NCBI RefSeq assembly: GCF_002871915.2
Contig: NZ_CP126958.1
Location: forward strand, 434,001-498,000
Direction: 5' to 3'
Source: Aerococcus loyolae
GTDB taxonomy: Bacteria; Bacillota; Bacilli; Lactobacillales; Aerococcaceae
Length of the DNA: 64,000 nucleotides
Shown here: in pieces, positions 18,558 through 25,032 of the stretch
Numbering within the stretch: the stretch's first letter is position 1
How the letters are laid out: every line of letters starts with the position of its first letter
Program-made: the position numbers and the translations under genes
Notes under the pieces: model-generated
The model's input: the letters and a program-made list of their open reading frames with translations, nothing else
Databases searched by the model: none
Told to the model about the DNA's origin: nothing

Positions 18558-18679
18558 TAGAGTGTGACAGTCATAACAAAGGACGAAACCACTGGAAAAA
18601 ACTGGGATAAGCTCAGCAAGGCTGAGTGTTACCAGTTTTTGAAGTGGACGTTCGTCCTGTGACTGGAGCAGGTTTTGAT
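18558..18679 (+). repeat. Intergenic repeat family, copy A
   Basis: Begins TAGAGTGTGACAG directly after the oppF stop and ends CTGGAGCAGGTTTTGAT. The core is a stem AAAACTGG/CCAGTTTT enclosing an inner GCTCAGC/GCTGAG hairpin, so the unit itself looks like an intrinsic terminator. The outer part GGACGTTCGTCC is self-complementary. Confidence 0.75.
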
Positions 18680-18693
18680 TAAATATTCATTTA

Positions 18694-18729
18694 AAAAGCT
18701 GCAGAGGCAAAGGCTTCTGCAGCTTTTTT
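18694..18729 (+). terminator. Terminator downstream of oppF
   Basis: AAAAGCTGCAGA with TCTGCAGCTTTT (12 pairs) and a T-run. Confidence 0.85.
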
Positions 18730-18760
18730 GTGGAGGTTTTTCTAAGGCTTCTGAACAAAA

Positions 18761-18790
18761 AAACTCCGTCATGTGTATGACGAAGTTTTA
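18761..18790 (-). terminator. Terminator of the 36-residue peptide gene
   Basis: On the minus strand, AAACTTCGTCAT pairs with ATGACGGAGTTT (one mismatch) and is followed by seven T. It lies 13 bp after the stop of the small gene. Confidence 0.75.
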
Positions 18791-18802
18791 GCGATCACTA
18801 TT

Positions 18803-18913
18803 TTAATCTTCTTGGTTACGTTGTAGGTAGCTTTGGAATAGAAGTCCAGCAATTAAGATAATGTACCAGAGAATTTTACGGTTGCGGGCTTTTTGTGCTT
18901 TAGTAACTGCCAT
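18803..18913 (-). CDS. 36-residue membrane peptide
   Basis: Small open frame beginning MAVTKAQKARNRK and ending LQRNQED. It has a basic N-terminus, one hydrophobic segment (ILWYIILIAGLLF, about residues 14-26) and a charged tail, suggesting a single-pass membrane peptide with the N-terminus inside. A strong AAAGGAGGAG ribosome site stands six bases before the ATG, and a dedicated terminator follows the stop, so translation is well supported. I recognise no family. It lies between oppF and mvaS on the opposite strand. Confidence 0.65.
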   Translation of the reverse strand: MAVTKAQKARNRKILWYIILIAGLLFQSYLQRNQED

Positions 18914-19136
18914 TGTTTCTCCTCCTTTATGATCCAAGTCAAACTTTTCTTAATTATACCATAAAGAAGATCTGACTTTAATGAATAAGCAGACTCGGTC
19001 TATTCTCTCAAAAGGGAAAAGTTTCGTTTTTTCTTAAAAAAGCGCTCAAAAATAAATATTCCTTAAAACTATGATAGAATAAAGTTTCTGAAAGAATAAC
19101 ACTAAAAACAATAAATTAAATCGAGGGACTGCTAGT

Positions 19137-20300
19137 ATGAAAATTGGTATTGATAAGTATAATTTCTATATTCCAAAGCAATATATTGAAATGAGGGATT
19201 TGGCTGAGGCACGCCAAACGGATCCCAATAAGTATCTGCTGGGGTTAGGGCAAGACCAGCAAGCCTTTGCTCCTTTGTCTCAAGATACTGTTTCTATGGC
19301 TGCTAATGCTGCGGCAGGCATTCTGACTGACCAAGACAAGGAGGCTATCGATTTAGTAATTCTAGCCACTGAATCAGGGATTGACCAATCCAAGGCTGGA
19401 GCCATCTATATCCACCGCTTATTAGGCATCAATCCCAAAGCCCGTTGTATCGAAGTCAAAGAAGCTTGTTACGGAGGAACCTTTGCCCTACAAACTGCCG
19501 TCAACCATATCGCTAAACGCCCCCAAGCCAAGGCTCTGGTTCTCACCAGTGATATTGCCCGCTACGGCTTAAACACTGCAGGGGAAGCCACCCAAGGCGC
19601 TGGGGCAGTGGCCTTATTGATTACTGCCGATCCCCGAATCCTTAGTGTCAATGACGATGCTAGTTATTATACTATTGATGTCATGGATTTCTGGCGGCCT
19701 AATTACTCGCGTTTGGCTCATGTGGATGGGCATTATTCCAATGATCAATACCTTAATGCCCTAGACCAAGTTTGGTCTGACCACCAGGCACTTTCTGGCC
19801 ACCAGCTGGATGACTTTGCTGCTTTCTGCTTCCACCTTCCTTACACCAAACTAGGCTTAAAAGGGTTAAAACACCTCACCCAAAAGTCTAAGGATGAACC
19901 ACTAGGGGAGTGGGAGGAATCCTTTGAAGCCAGTCGGGCTTATAATCGTCGGGTAGGCAATATTTACACAGGGTCCCTGTACCTCAGTTTGATTAGTTTA
20001 TTGGAAAACGATGCTTCTCTAAAAGCAGGCGACCTCATTGGCCTGTACAGTTATGGATCAGGGGCGATGGCCGAATTCTTCTCCATGAACCTAGAAGCTA
20101 ATTACCAAGACTATCTAGAAGGGGATAAGCACCGCCAACAATTTGCTGACCGGCAAAGGCTTTCCATTCCTGAATATGAAGCCCTCTTTCAAGAAGACCT
20201 CCTTAGTGACGGTAGCCAGCAAAGCATTCCAGCCCACGAGGACCAGGATGACTACCGCTTACTCGGCCTAAAAGACCATAAACGCATTTACGGTAAATAA
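19137..20300 (+). CDS. mvaS: Hydroxymethylglutaryl-CoA synthase
   Basis: Condenses acetyl-CoA with acetoacetyl-CoA in the mevalonate pathway to isoprenoids. 387 residues, a normal bacterial length. The catalytic cysteine is C111 in EVKEACYGGTFAL, and a conserved histidine lies in FCFHLPYTKLG near residue 232. The C-terminal region SYGSGAMAEFFS is typical. The ATG follows GAGGGA. It is convergent with mvaA, so both mevalonate genes are adjacent but separately transcribed. A gene-free stretch with a repeat and terminators separates them. Confidence 0.96.
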   Translation: MKIGIDKYNFYIPKQYIEMRDLAEARQTDPNKYLLGLGQDQQAFAPLSQDTVSMAANAAAGILTDQDKEAIDLVILATESGIDQSKAGAIYIHRLLGINPKARCIEVKEACYGGTFALQTAVNHIAKRPQAKALVLTSDIARYGLNTAGEATQGAGAVALLITADPRILSVNDDASYYTIDVMDFWRPNYSRLAHVDGHYSNDQYLNALDQVWSDHQALSGHQLDDFAAFCFHLPYTKLGLKGLKHLTQKSKDEPLGEWEESFEASRAYNRRVGNIYTGSLYLSLISLLENDASLKAGDLIGLYSYGSGAMAEFFSMNLEANYQDYLEGDKHRQQFADRQRLSIPEYEALFQEDLLSDGSQQSIPAHEDQDDYRLLGLKDHKRIYGK

Positions 20301-20303
20301 GGA

Positions 20304-20476
20304 AGAGTGCGACAAGTGTATAAAGAGGGGAGAGAGCTACGCATACTATATCTGTAACTTCCTCCGCTTCAAACAGCTATAGCAACTGGAAGAAAAAAGG
20401 CGCCAAAATTCTCAAAGGGAATTTGGCGCCTTTTTTCTGAAGCGGGCGTTGGTCCAGTGACTGGAACACATTTTGA
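20304..20476 (+). repeat. Intergenic repeat family, copy B
   Basis: Begins AGAGTGCGACAAG and ends GTGACTGGAACACATTTTGAT. The core is an excellent terminator, GGCGCCAAAATTC with GGAATTTGGCGCC, flanked by A- and T-runs (20393-20436). It shares CTGGAAGAAAA before and TCTGAAG after the stem with copy C. Confidence 0.75.
20393..20436. terminator. Terminator carried by repeat copy B
   Basis: About 13-pair stem ending in six T, positioned to end mvaS transcripts. Confidence 0.85.
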
Positions 20477-20482
20477 TATTTG

Positions 20483-20573
20483 AAAAAGGGCCAGGAGCTT
20501 TTTGTAGTGACTCCCAGAAGTTGAGTTCATAGTCCAACTTTTGGGGCTCTACATTAGTTCCAGGCCCTTTTTT
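20483..20573. terminator. Long hairpin between mvaS and mvaA
   Basis: AAAAAGGGCC pairs with GGCCCTTTTT across a 70-nt interior that holds a further AAGTTGA/TCCAACTT hairpin. It could terminate both convergent genes. Confidence 0.6.
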
Positions 20574-20592
20574 ATGGGAAAATTACTCTTCA

Positions 20593-21909
20593 TTAAAGTG
20601 ATTGACGAAGCTCATCTAAGATCGCCTTGGCGCTTTGTCGGTCCATATGCTTGGCCTTTTGTAAGGCTTGACTGACTTGGTCCACTTCATCGCCCTGGGC
20701 ACCTATAGCGATGGCCAAGGACCGGGCTTGAAGTGACATGTGCCCCACTTGAATGCCTTCAATAACTAGGGCCCTCAGTGCGGCTAGGTTTTGAGCTAGG
20801 CCGAGGGCAGCGACAATCTTCATTAATTCGCTAGCACTGGGGTGGTCGAGTAAGTGATGGACGAGTTTAGCGGCGGGGTGAATTTTGATTGATCCACCAA
20901 CACTCCCTAAGGCAAGAGGTAGGGTGATCTCTCCAACTAATAGGCCTTGGTCTTCAAGATAGTTCCACTTGGCCAGGCCACAGTATTGTCCGGATTGGCT
21001 GGCATAGGCATGGCAAGCTGCCTCCACTGCCCGCCAGTCGTTACCGCTAGCGATCACTAAGGCATCAACGCCATTCATAATACCCTTATTGTGGGTTGTG
21101 GCACGGTAAGGATCGACTTGGGCCAGCTGGCTGGCTTGACTAATCCGCATAGCCACTTCCTTAGGATTTTGACCAGGCTTAGCCAGAGCCTCAATAGGGA
21201 TTTGGCAAGTCGCCTTAGCCAGACATTGAGTTGCTAAATTGGAGAGAATCGCCATTAATTTTTCAAGACCAGGAAGCGATTCCACCTCGTGACTAAGGTC
21301 TTCGATATGGCTGGCTAGAGCTTCCAGCATGGTGTTCATCATATTGGCCCCCATGGCTTCCTGAGTATCTACGGTCATATAGACCACAAAAAAGGGTTCG
21401 CTTTCACTGGGATAGTAGGCCGTTTCTAACTGGCGTACCCCACCGCCCCGTCGGCTGAGGCTGGGGTGGGCCTGGTTGGCTAGCTGAATGAGTTCTTCTT
21501 GGTGGTCTTTAATGTATCTAGTCCAAATTTCGGCTTGGCTGGCTTGGTCTAAGCCTAAGAAGACCATTTGCCCCGTCATTTGCCGGTCCAGGACCTCACT
21601 ATGAAAGCCACCACCTGCCTTAGCCATTTTAGCGGCGTAACTGGCTGCTGCAATGACACTCGGTTCTTCGATCGCCATGGGGACCAAGTAGTCTTTTTGA
21701 TTGATGACAAAGTTCATAGCCAGTCCTAGAGGCAGGGAATAGGTTCCAATGAGATTTTCAACCATGTTATCAGCCAGGTCTAAGGCTAGGCCCTGGTTAT
21801 TTTTGAGATAATCTTTTTCTGCATCACTAATATAGTGGAGCTCATTTAAGCGGGCCAGGCGTTCCTCTAAGGGGAGGCGGTAGAAGCCCTGTAAATTCAC
21901 TTGAGTCAT
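20593..21909 (-). CDS. mvaA: Hydroxymethylglutaryl-CoA reductase, class II
   Basis: Reduces HMG-CoA to mevalonate. 438 residues. The catalytic glutamate region EEPSVIAAASYAAK is at 81-94, with the lysine-containing active-site region near NKGIMNGVDA and the histidine near the C-terminus, in the layout of class II bacterial enzymes. The dimerisation motif around ENLIGTYSLPLGLAMNF is also present. The ATG follows AGGAGG. With mvaS it forms the first committed steps of isoprenoid synthesis. The rest of the pathway is not in this window. Confidence 0.96.
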   Translation of the reverse strand: MTQVNLQGFYRLPLEERLARLNELHYISDAEKDYLKNNQGLALDLADNMVENLIGTYSLPLGLAMNFVINQKDYLVPMAIEEPSVIAAASYAAKMAKAGGGFHSEVLDRQMTGQMVFLGLDQASQAEIWTRYIKDHQEELIQLANQAHPSLSRRGGGVRQLETAYYPSESEPFFVVYMTVDTQEAMGANMMNTMLEALASHIEDLSHEVESLPGLEKLMAILSNLATQCLAKATCQIPIEALAKPGQNPKEVAMRISQASQLAQVDPYRATTHNKGIMNGVDALVIASGNDWRAVEAACHAYASQSGQYCGLAKWNYLEDQGLLVGEITLPLALGSVGGSIKIHPAAKLVHHLLDHPSASELMKIVAALGLAQNLAALRALVIEGIQVGHMSLQARSLAIAIGAQGDEVDQVSQALQKAKHMDRQSAKAILDELRQSL

Positions 21910-21966
21910 GATAACCTCCTAATTGCTTTGTTTATCAGTGAGGGTTAAGTCTTTTTACATTTCCAT

Positions 21967-22001
21967 AAAAAAAGAAGTTGGCAATTGCTTCCAACTTCTA
22001 G
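21967..22001 (-). terminator. Terminator of the Fe-S-like gene
   Basis: On the minus strand AGAAGTTGG pairs with CCAACTTCT and is followed by a run of seven T. Confidence 0.8.
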
Positions 22002-22041
22002 TTTATGGGTCATTGCTTTATTAATCAATAGCCGGTCACTA

Positions 22042-22365
22042 TTAATGATCGATACAATAGAGATTATCATCGACCATTTGATCGTCAGTTAAGAGGACAA
22101 AAACTTGCCGGAATTCATCAAAATCGATCCGGTTATCATTACCTAACATGCTGAGAGCTTGTGTTGTGACATGGATTTGACCAATATGCGTTTCAAGGAC
22201 CTCATCAAAGCCTTCAAAACTCGGCGCATTGGTTTGTAAGACGAGACTACGATAGGCTCGGTGGCTGGTATGACCGGTTTCATCGGAAGTTGTTAGGCAA
22301 ATATTATGGAAACGATCTAAGCTTTGTAACTGTTGTATGGCTTTCTGGGTGAAAAATAACTTCAT
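22042..22365 (-). CDS. Fe-S cluster biosynthesis-like protein (HesB/YqkB-like)
   Basis: A 107-residue soluble protein. The N-terminal MKLFFTQKAIQQL and the C-terminal alternation of acidic and hydrophobic residues resemble Firmicute proteins annotated as iron-sulfur cluster biosynthesis family (HesB/IscA fold). The conserved cluster-binding cysteines of true A-type carriers are absent. Only C23 and C104 remain, so cluster transfer is doubtful. It has a good AGGAGG ribosome site and its own terminator. Assignment is moderate and rests on overall pattern. Confidence 0.5.
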   Translation of the reverse strand: MKLFFTQKAIQQLQSLDRFHNICLTTSDETGHTSHRAYRSLVLQTNAPSFEGFDEVLETHIGQIHVTTQALSMLGNDNRIDFDEFRQVFVLLTDDQMVDDNLYCIDH

Positions 22366-22470
22366 GGCATATCCTCCTCACAACAACTCTTATAAGGATG
22401 ATTATATCAGAATTTGTGAGCAGTTTAGTCGGAAAAGCCTAAAAATAATTTTTAAAACGTTTTCATACCT

Positions 22471-23298
22471 TCACCAGCCGCTACTGAGAAAGCGGAGGCA
22501 GTCGGGGAGGTGTTTGGCCCAGTAAAATTCATTATGCTCTTCATCCACATAGATGTTGAAGTCAATATTTTCTACCGGGATACCTCCTGCTATAAGCAAG
22601 GCCTGGTAGTGGAGGGAAGCGTCGATATAGGCTTGGGCCATATTGCCTGGGATAAAGAGACGGTCGGTATCATCGCCTTCTTTGGTGCCGACTTGGAGGT
22701 AGATTTTTTGCTCGGGGTCTAAGTCTTGTGACTTGAGATAGCGGTCAAAGGGTTCTTGGACTATCCACTGGGCTAGGGAAAAAATTCCCAAGCGGCCAAT
22801 TTGATCGGCATATTTAACCCCCATATAGGCGGTGATATTGGCTCCAAAAGAAGACCCAATCATGGCCGTATGCTTTTTATCGGTTTTAGTCCGATAGGTA
22901 GTATCGATAAAGGGTTTAACCACCTTCATGATGAAGTCACTAAAATCATTGCCTAAGCCGCCTAAGGGTCTTTCCTTAGGGTCGCTAGGGTTTTCGAAGC
23001 TCCAAGCATTATAATCATCCGCCCGAGTTTGAGGGTCGTTGTCAATGCCGACCACAATCATCTTGGGTAAATCGGGGTTACGCTTGAGGGTGGGGATGAC
23101 CTTCCAGGAATAACCGAGGAAAGACTCCTTACTATAAAAAACATTTTGTCCGTCATGCATATAAACGACCGGGTAGGAGACGGATTCCTGCTGGTAATTT
23201 TTAGGGAGTAGGACCCGTACCCGCCGCTTCTTGCCGGAATAGGGCAAGCTTAAGTAGTGGGTTTTCATTTTTAGATAATAATAATCGGCATTTAACAT
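22471..23298 (-). CDS. Alpha/beta-hydrolase, putative esterase (esterase D family)
   Basis: 275-residue cytoplasmic hydrolase of the PF00756 type. The nucleophile elbow G-S-S-F-G is at 148-152 with S150 as catalytic serine. YMHDGQNVF near residue 46 contributes the oxyanion region, and a histidine lies in DEEHNEFYW near residue 252. No signal peptide, so it acts inside the cell. Family members cleave carboxylic esters, including S-formylglutathione or siderophore esters. The real substrate is unknown. The start has GGAGG at seven bases. It is divergent from pyrR. Confidence 0.8.
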   Translation of the reverse strand: MLNADYYYLKMKTHYLSLPYSGKKRRVRVLLPKNYQQESVSYPVVYMHDGQNVFYSKESFLGYSWKVIPTLKRNPDLPKMIVVGIDNDPQTRADDYNAWSFENPSDPKERPLGGLGNDFSDFIMKVVKPFIDTTYRTKTDKKHTAMIGSSFGANITAYMGVKYADQIGRLGIFSLAQWIVQEPFDRYLKSQDLDPEQKIYLQVGTKEGDDTDRLFIPGNMAQAYIDASLHYQALLIAGGIPVENIDFNIYVDEEHNEFYWAKHLPDCLRFLSSGW

Positions 23299-23331
23299 GA
23301 TTTACCTCCGCTTAATGTGCTATAAGCATAC

Positions 23332-23379
23332 TTGACCCTGGGGGATTAAGCAAGCGCAATCCCCCCTGACGATGGTCAA
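23332..23379. promoter_or_regulatory. Nested palindrome between esterase gene and pyrR
   Basis: TTGACC ... GGTCAA (six pairs) encloses GGGGGATT-AAGCAAGCGC-AATCCCCC (eight pairs). It overlaps a possible minus-strand promoter for the esterase gene (TTGCTT-17-TATGCT). Operator or RNA structure, unknown. Confidence 0.4.
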
Positions 23380-23392
23380 GGTTAAGAAATAA

Positions 23393-23421
23393 TTGCAGAC
23401 TTCACAATATTTCGCTACAAT
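23393..23421 (+). promoter_or_regulatory. Promoter of pyrR
   Basis: TTGCAG, 17-bp spacer, TACAAT, placing the transcript start about 27 nt before the TTG codon. There is no room for the usual PyrR attenuator. Confidence 0.6.
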
Positions 23422-23454
23422 GATGAGTAGAATAAAGGATAAGGGGGAGATGCC

Positions 23455-23988
23455 TTGGCAACAGAAGTCGAGCTTCTCAACGAAGCAGAAATGAAGCGCG
23501 CCTTAACGCGAATGAGTTATGAGATTTTGGAACGCAACCATGGTACCGCTAATTTAGCCATCGTGGGGATTAAAACCCGGGGAGCCATTATTGCTAACCG
23601 GATTAAGGACCGCATCAACCAGTTAGAAGAGGCTGATGTCTTTTATGGGGAATTAGACGTCCGCGCTTATCGTGATGACCTCGACCAGGAAAAGGATAAG
23701 CTGATCAAAGACTTATCCCAGCTGGATTTTGATGTGAATGGTAAACATATCTTTATCTGTGATGATGTGCTCATGACCGGTCGGACCATTCGGGCGACCA
23801 TGGATGCCTTGATGGATCATGGGCGCCCAAGTAAGATCTCTTTAGTGACGCTCATTGACCGGGGCCACCGGGAATTACCGATTCGAGCGGATATTGTTGG
23901 TAAAAATATTCCCACTTCCCGGCAAGAGAAAATTCGGGTGAAGATGCGGGAACTCGACAGTAAGGATGCAGTATATATAATTAAATAA
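23455..23988 (+). CDS. pyrR: Bifunctional pyr operon regulator / uracil phosphoribosyltransferase
   Basis: 177 residues. The PRPP-binding motif ICDDVLMTGRTIRA near residue 100 and the start LNEAEMKRALTRM are diagnostic for PyrR, which binds pyr mRNA attenuators in a UMP-dependent way and has weak UPRTase activity. The start codon is TTG, with GGGGGA seven bases upstream. The only nearby ATG is out of frame. Unusually it is not followed by pyr biosynthesis genes and has no attenuator of its own. The neighbour is a thiamine transporter, so it must act in trans. Confidence 0.93.
   Translation: MATEVELLNEAEMKRALTRMSYEILERNHGTANLAIVGIKTRGAIIANRIKDRINQLEEADVFYGELDVRAYRDDLDQEKDKLIKDLSQLDFDVNGKHIFICDDVLMTGRTIRATMDALMDHGRPSKISLVTLIDRGHRELPIRADIVGKNIPTSRQEKIRVKMRELDSKDAVYIIK
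23954..23981 (+). promoter_or_regulatory. thiT promoter within the 3' end of pyrR
   Basis: TCGACA, 16-bp spacer, TATAAT inside the last pyrR codons. A start near 23988 would leave only a few bases before the TPP aptamer. Confidence 0.55.
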
Positions 23989-23991
23989 TTG

Positions 23992-24074
23992 GTACTAGGG
24001 GAGCCTTTATGGCTGAGATGTAATTTACAGACCCTTTGAACTTGAGACTAGGTAATACTAGCGGAAGAAAGTGC
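23992..24074 (+). ncRNA. TPP riboswitch (THI box) aptamer
   Basis: Contains the conserved TPP elements in order: GGGGAGCC, GGCTGAGA, ACCCTTTGAAC, CTAGGTAATACTAGCG and GGAAGAAAGTG. Thiamine pyrophosphate binding would favour the terminator that follows and shut off thiT. It sits four bases after the pyrR stop codon. Confidence 0.95.
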
Positions 24075-24082
24075 ACGAAAAA

Positions 24083-24114
24083 CAGGTAAGAGGCATTTTC
24101 TCTTACCTGTTTTT
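24083..24114 (+). terminator. Expression-platform terminator of the TPP riboswitch
   Basis: ACAGGTAAGAG pairs with CTCTTACCTGT around CATTTT-type loop, followed by TTTT. It lies before the thiT ribosome site. Confidence 0.85.
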
Positions 24115-24138
24115 GTGCTAAGAAAGGATTTAATTATT

Positions 24139-24705
24139 ATGGGACAAAGTAAACAAGTAAGGATTTTATTGGAAATTGCTATGGTAGCGGTATTGGCATA
24201 TTTATTAGGTCTTTTACCGACAACCAATGGAGTCGGTATTGGGGTGAACTTAGGAGTTATTCCTATTTACTTGATCTCCTTAAGACGGGGGATAAAGAGC
24301 GGTTTTGCTGCCGGCTTTCTATTTGGGCTCTTGCAATTAATCACTGGTCAAGCCACGATTCTAACGCCCTTCCAAGTCTTCCTTGAATACTTCTTCGCCT
24401 TTATGTTAGCCGGTCTAACTGGAGTCTTTGCTAATCGTGTGAAGAGTGCAAGCTTAAAAGGGGATAAAAAAGGCCTATGGATTGGTATCTTTTCAGCGAC
24501 CTTTATTGGGATGGTTGCCCAATACTTTATCCATTGGTTCGCCGGCTATGCCTTTTGGTCTTCTTATGCGCCAGAAGGGATGAATGCATGGTGGTATACG
24601 ACCATTGTCAATGTACCTACTGGTTTCTTCACCTGGTTAGTAGGGGCTTTAGTGGTGGCCTTGTTATTTAATAATGCCCCCCGACTCTTAAACCCAGAAG
24701 ATTAA
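24139..24705 (+). CDS. thiT: Thiamine ECF transporter S component ThiT
   Basis: 188-residue integral membrane protein with about six helices, the substrate-binding subunit of an energy-coupling-factor transporter for thiamine. The conserved thiamine-site region with W and Y residues (HWFAGYAFWSSYAPEGMNAWWY) lies at about 126-147. The ATG at 24139 follows AAAGGA at ten bases. Upstream in-frame codons overlap the terminator. The shared EcfA/EcfT module is not in this window. The TPP riboswitch directly upstream supports both substrate and regulation. Confidence 0.95.
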   Translation: MGQSKQVRILLEIAMVAVLAYLLGLLPTTNGVGIGVNLGVIPIYLISLRRGIKSGFAAGFLFGLLQLITGQATILTPFQVFLEYFFAFMLAGLTGVFANRVKSASLKGDKKGLWIGIFSATFIGMVAQYFIHWFAGYAFWSSYAPEGMNAWWYTTIVNVPTGFFTWLVGALVVALLFNNAPRLLNPED

Positions 24706-24844
24706 AAGGCTATTTTAACGATTGATTAGATGGAATTATTATTTTGAGACGTCCTTTGAGGGGGGGTCTTTTTTTATTGGCTGTGACTTGTTTTTGATAA
24801 AAAAGAAAGATTTTATGGAATTGTTGGCGCGCAAACACTTTAAT

Positions 24845-24860
24845 AAGAAAGCGTTTGCTA
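24845..24860 (+). promoter_or_regulatory. cre-like site overlapping the -10 of the sulfotransferase cluster
   Basis: AAGAAAGCGTTTGCTA matches the cre consensus except at positions 2 and 15, and overlaps the -10 by two bases, an arrangement expected for repression by CcpA. Confidence 0.45.
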
Positions 24861-24864
24861 TAAT
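24856..24864 (+). promoter_or_regulatory. Extended -10 promoter of the transporter/Crp/assT cluster
   Basis: TGCTATAAT (TGn plus TATAAT; the TG of the extension lies at 24856-24857) with no good -35 hexamer (CACTTT at 17 bp). It may rely on the extended -10 or on an activator. Confidence 0.55.
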
Positions 24865-24932
24865 ATTTTGTGAAAAGGATAACTAAAGTTAAAGCCTAGC
24901 TGAAAGCTTTCTCTATTTTTTTAGATAAGTAT

Positions 24933-24970
24933 GTGAAATTATGAACTATACTTTTCACCTAAAGTGAGAA
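24933..24970 (+). promoter_or_regulatory. Inverted repeats in the leader, possible regulator site
   Basis: GTGAAA (24933) with TTTCAC (24953), and TTCAC-CTAAA-GTGAGAA at 24954-24970. They resemble half-sites of Crp/Fnr operators (TGTGA...TCACA), and a Crp/Fnr gene lies downstream. They lie downstream of the visible promoter, so an activator role would need another start site. Speculative. Confidence 0.3.
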
Positions 24971-25032
24971 GGCATTAAAGACCAATAAGTAATAGAGGAT
25001 TTAAGTAAAAATATTGGAAAGGAGTGTTCAAT

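Larger units (their letters stand above)
24706..25032 (+). other. Gene-free leader region before the sulfotransferase cluster
   Basis: Contains a possible thiT terminator (GAC.../GTC with a T-run near 24778), a cre-like site, an extended -10 promoter, a weak AAAGC/GCTTT hairpin with T-run (about 24892-24921), and inverted repeats near 24933-24970. About 160 nt of transcript would precede the first gene, room for regulation. Confidence 0.5.
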
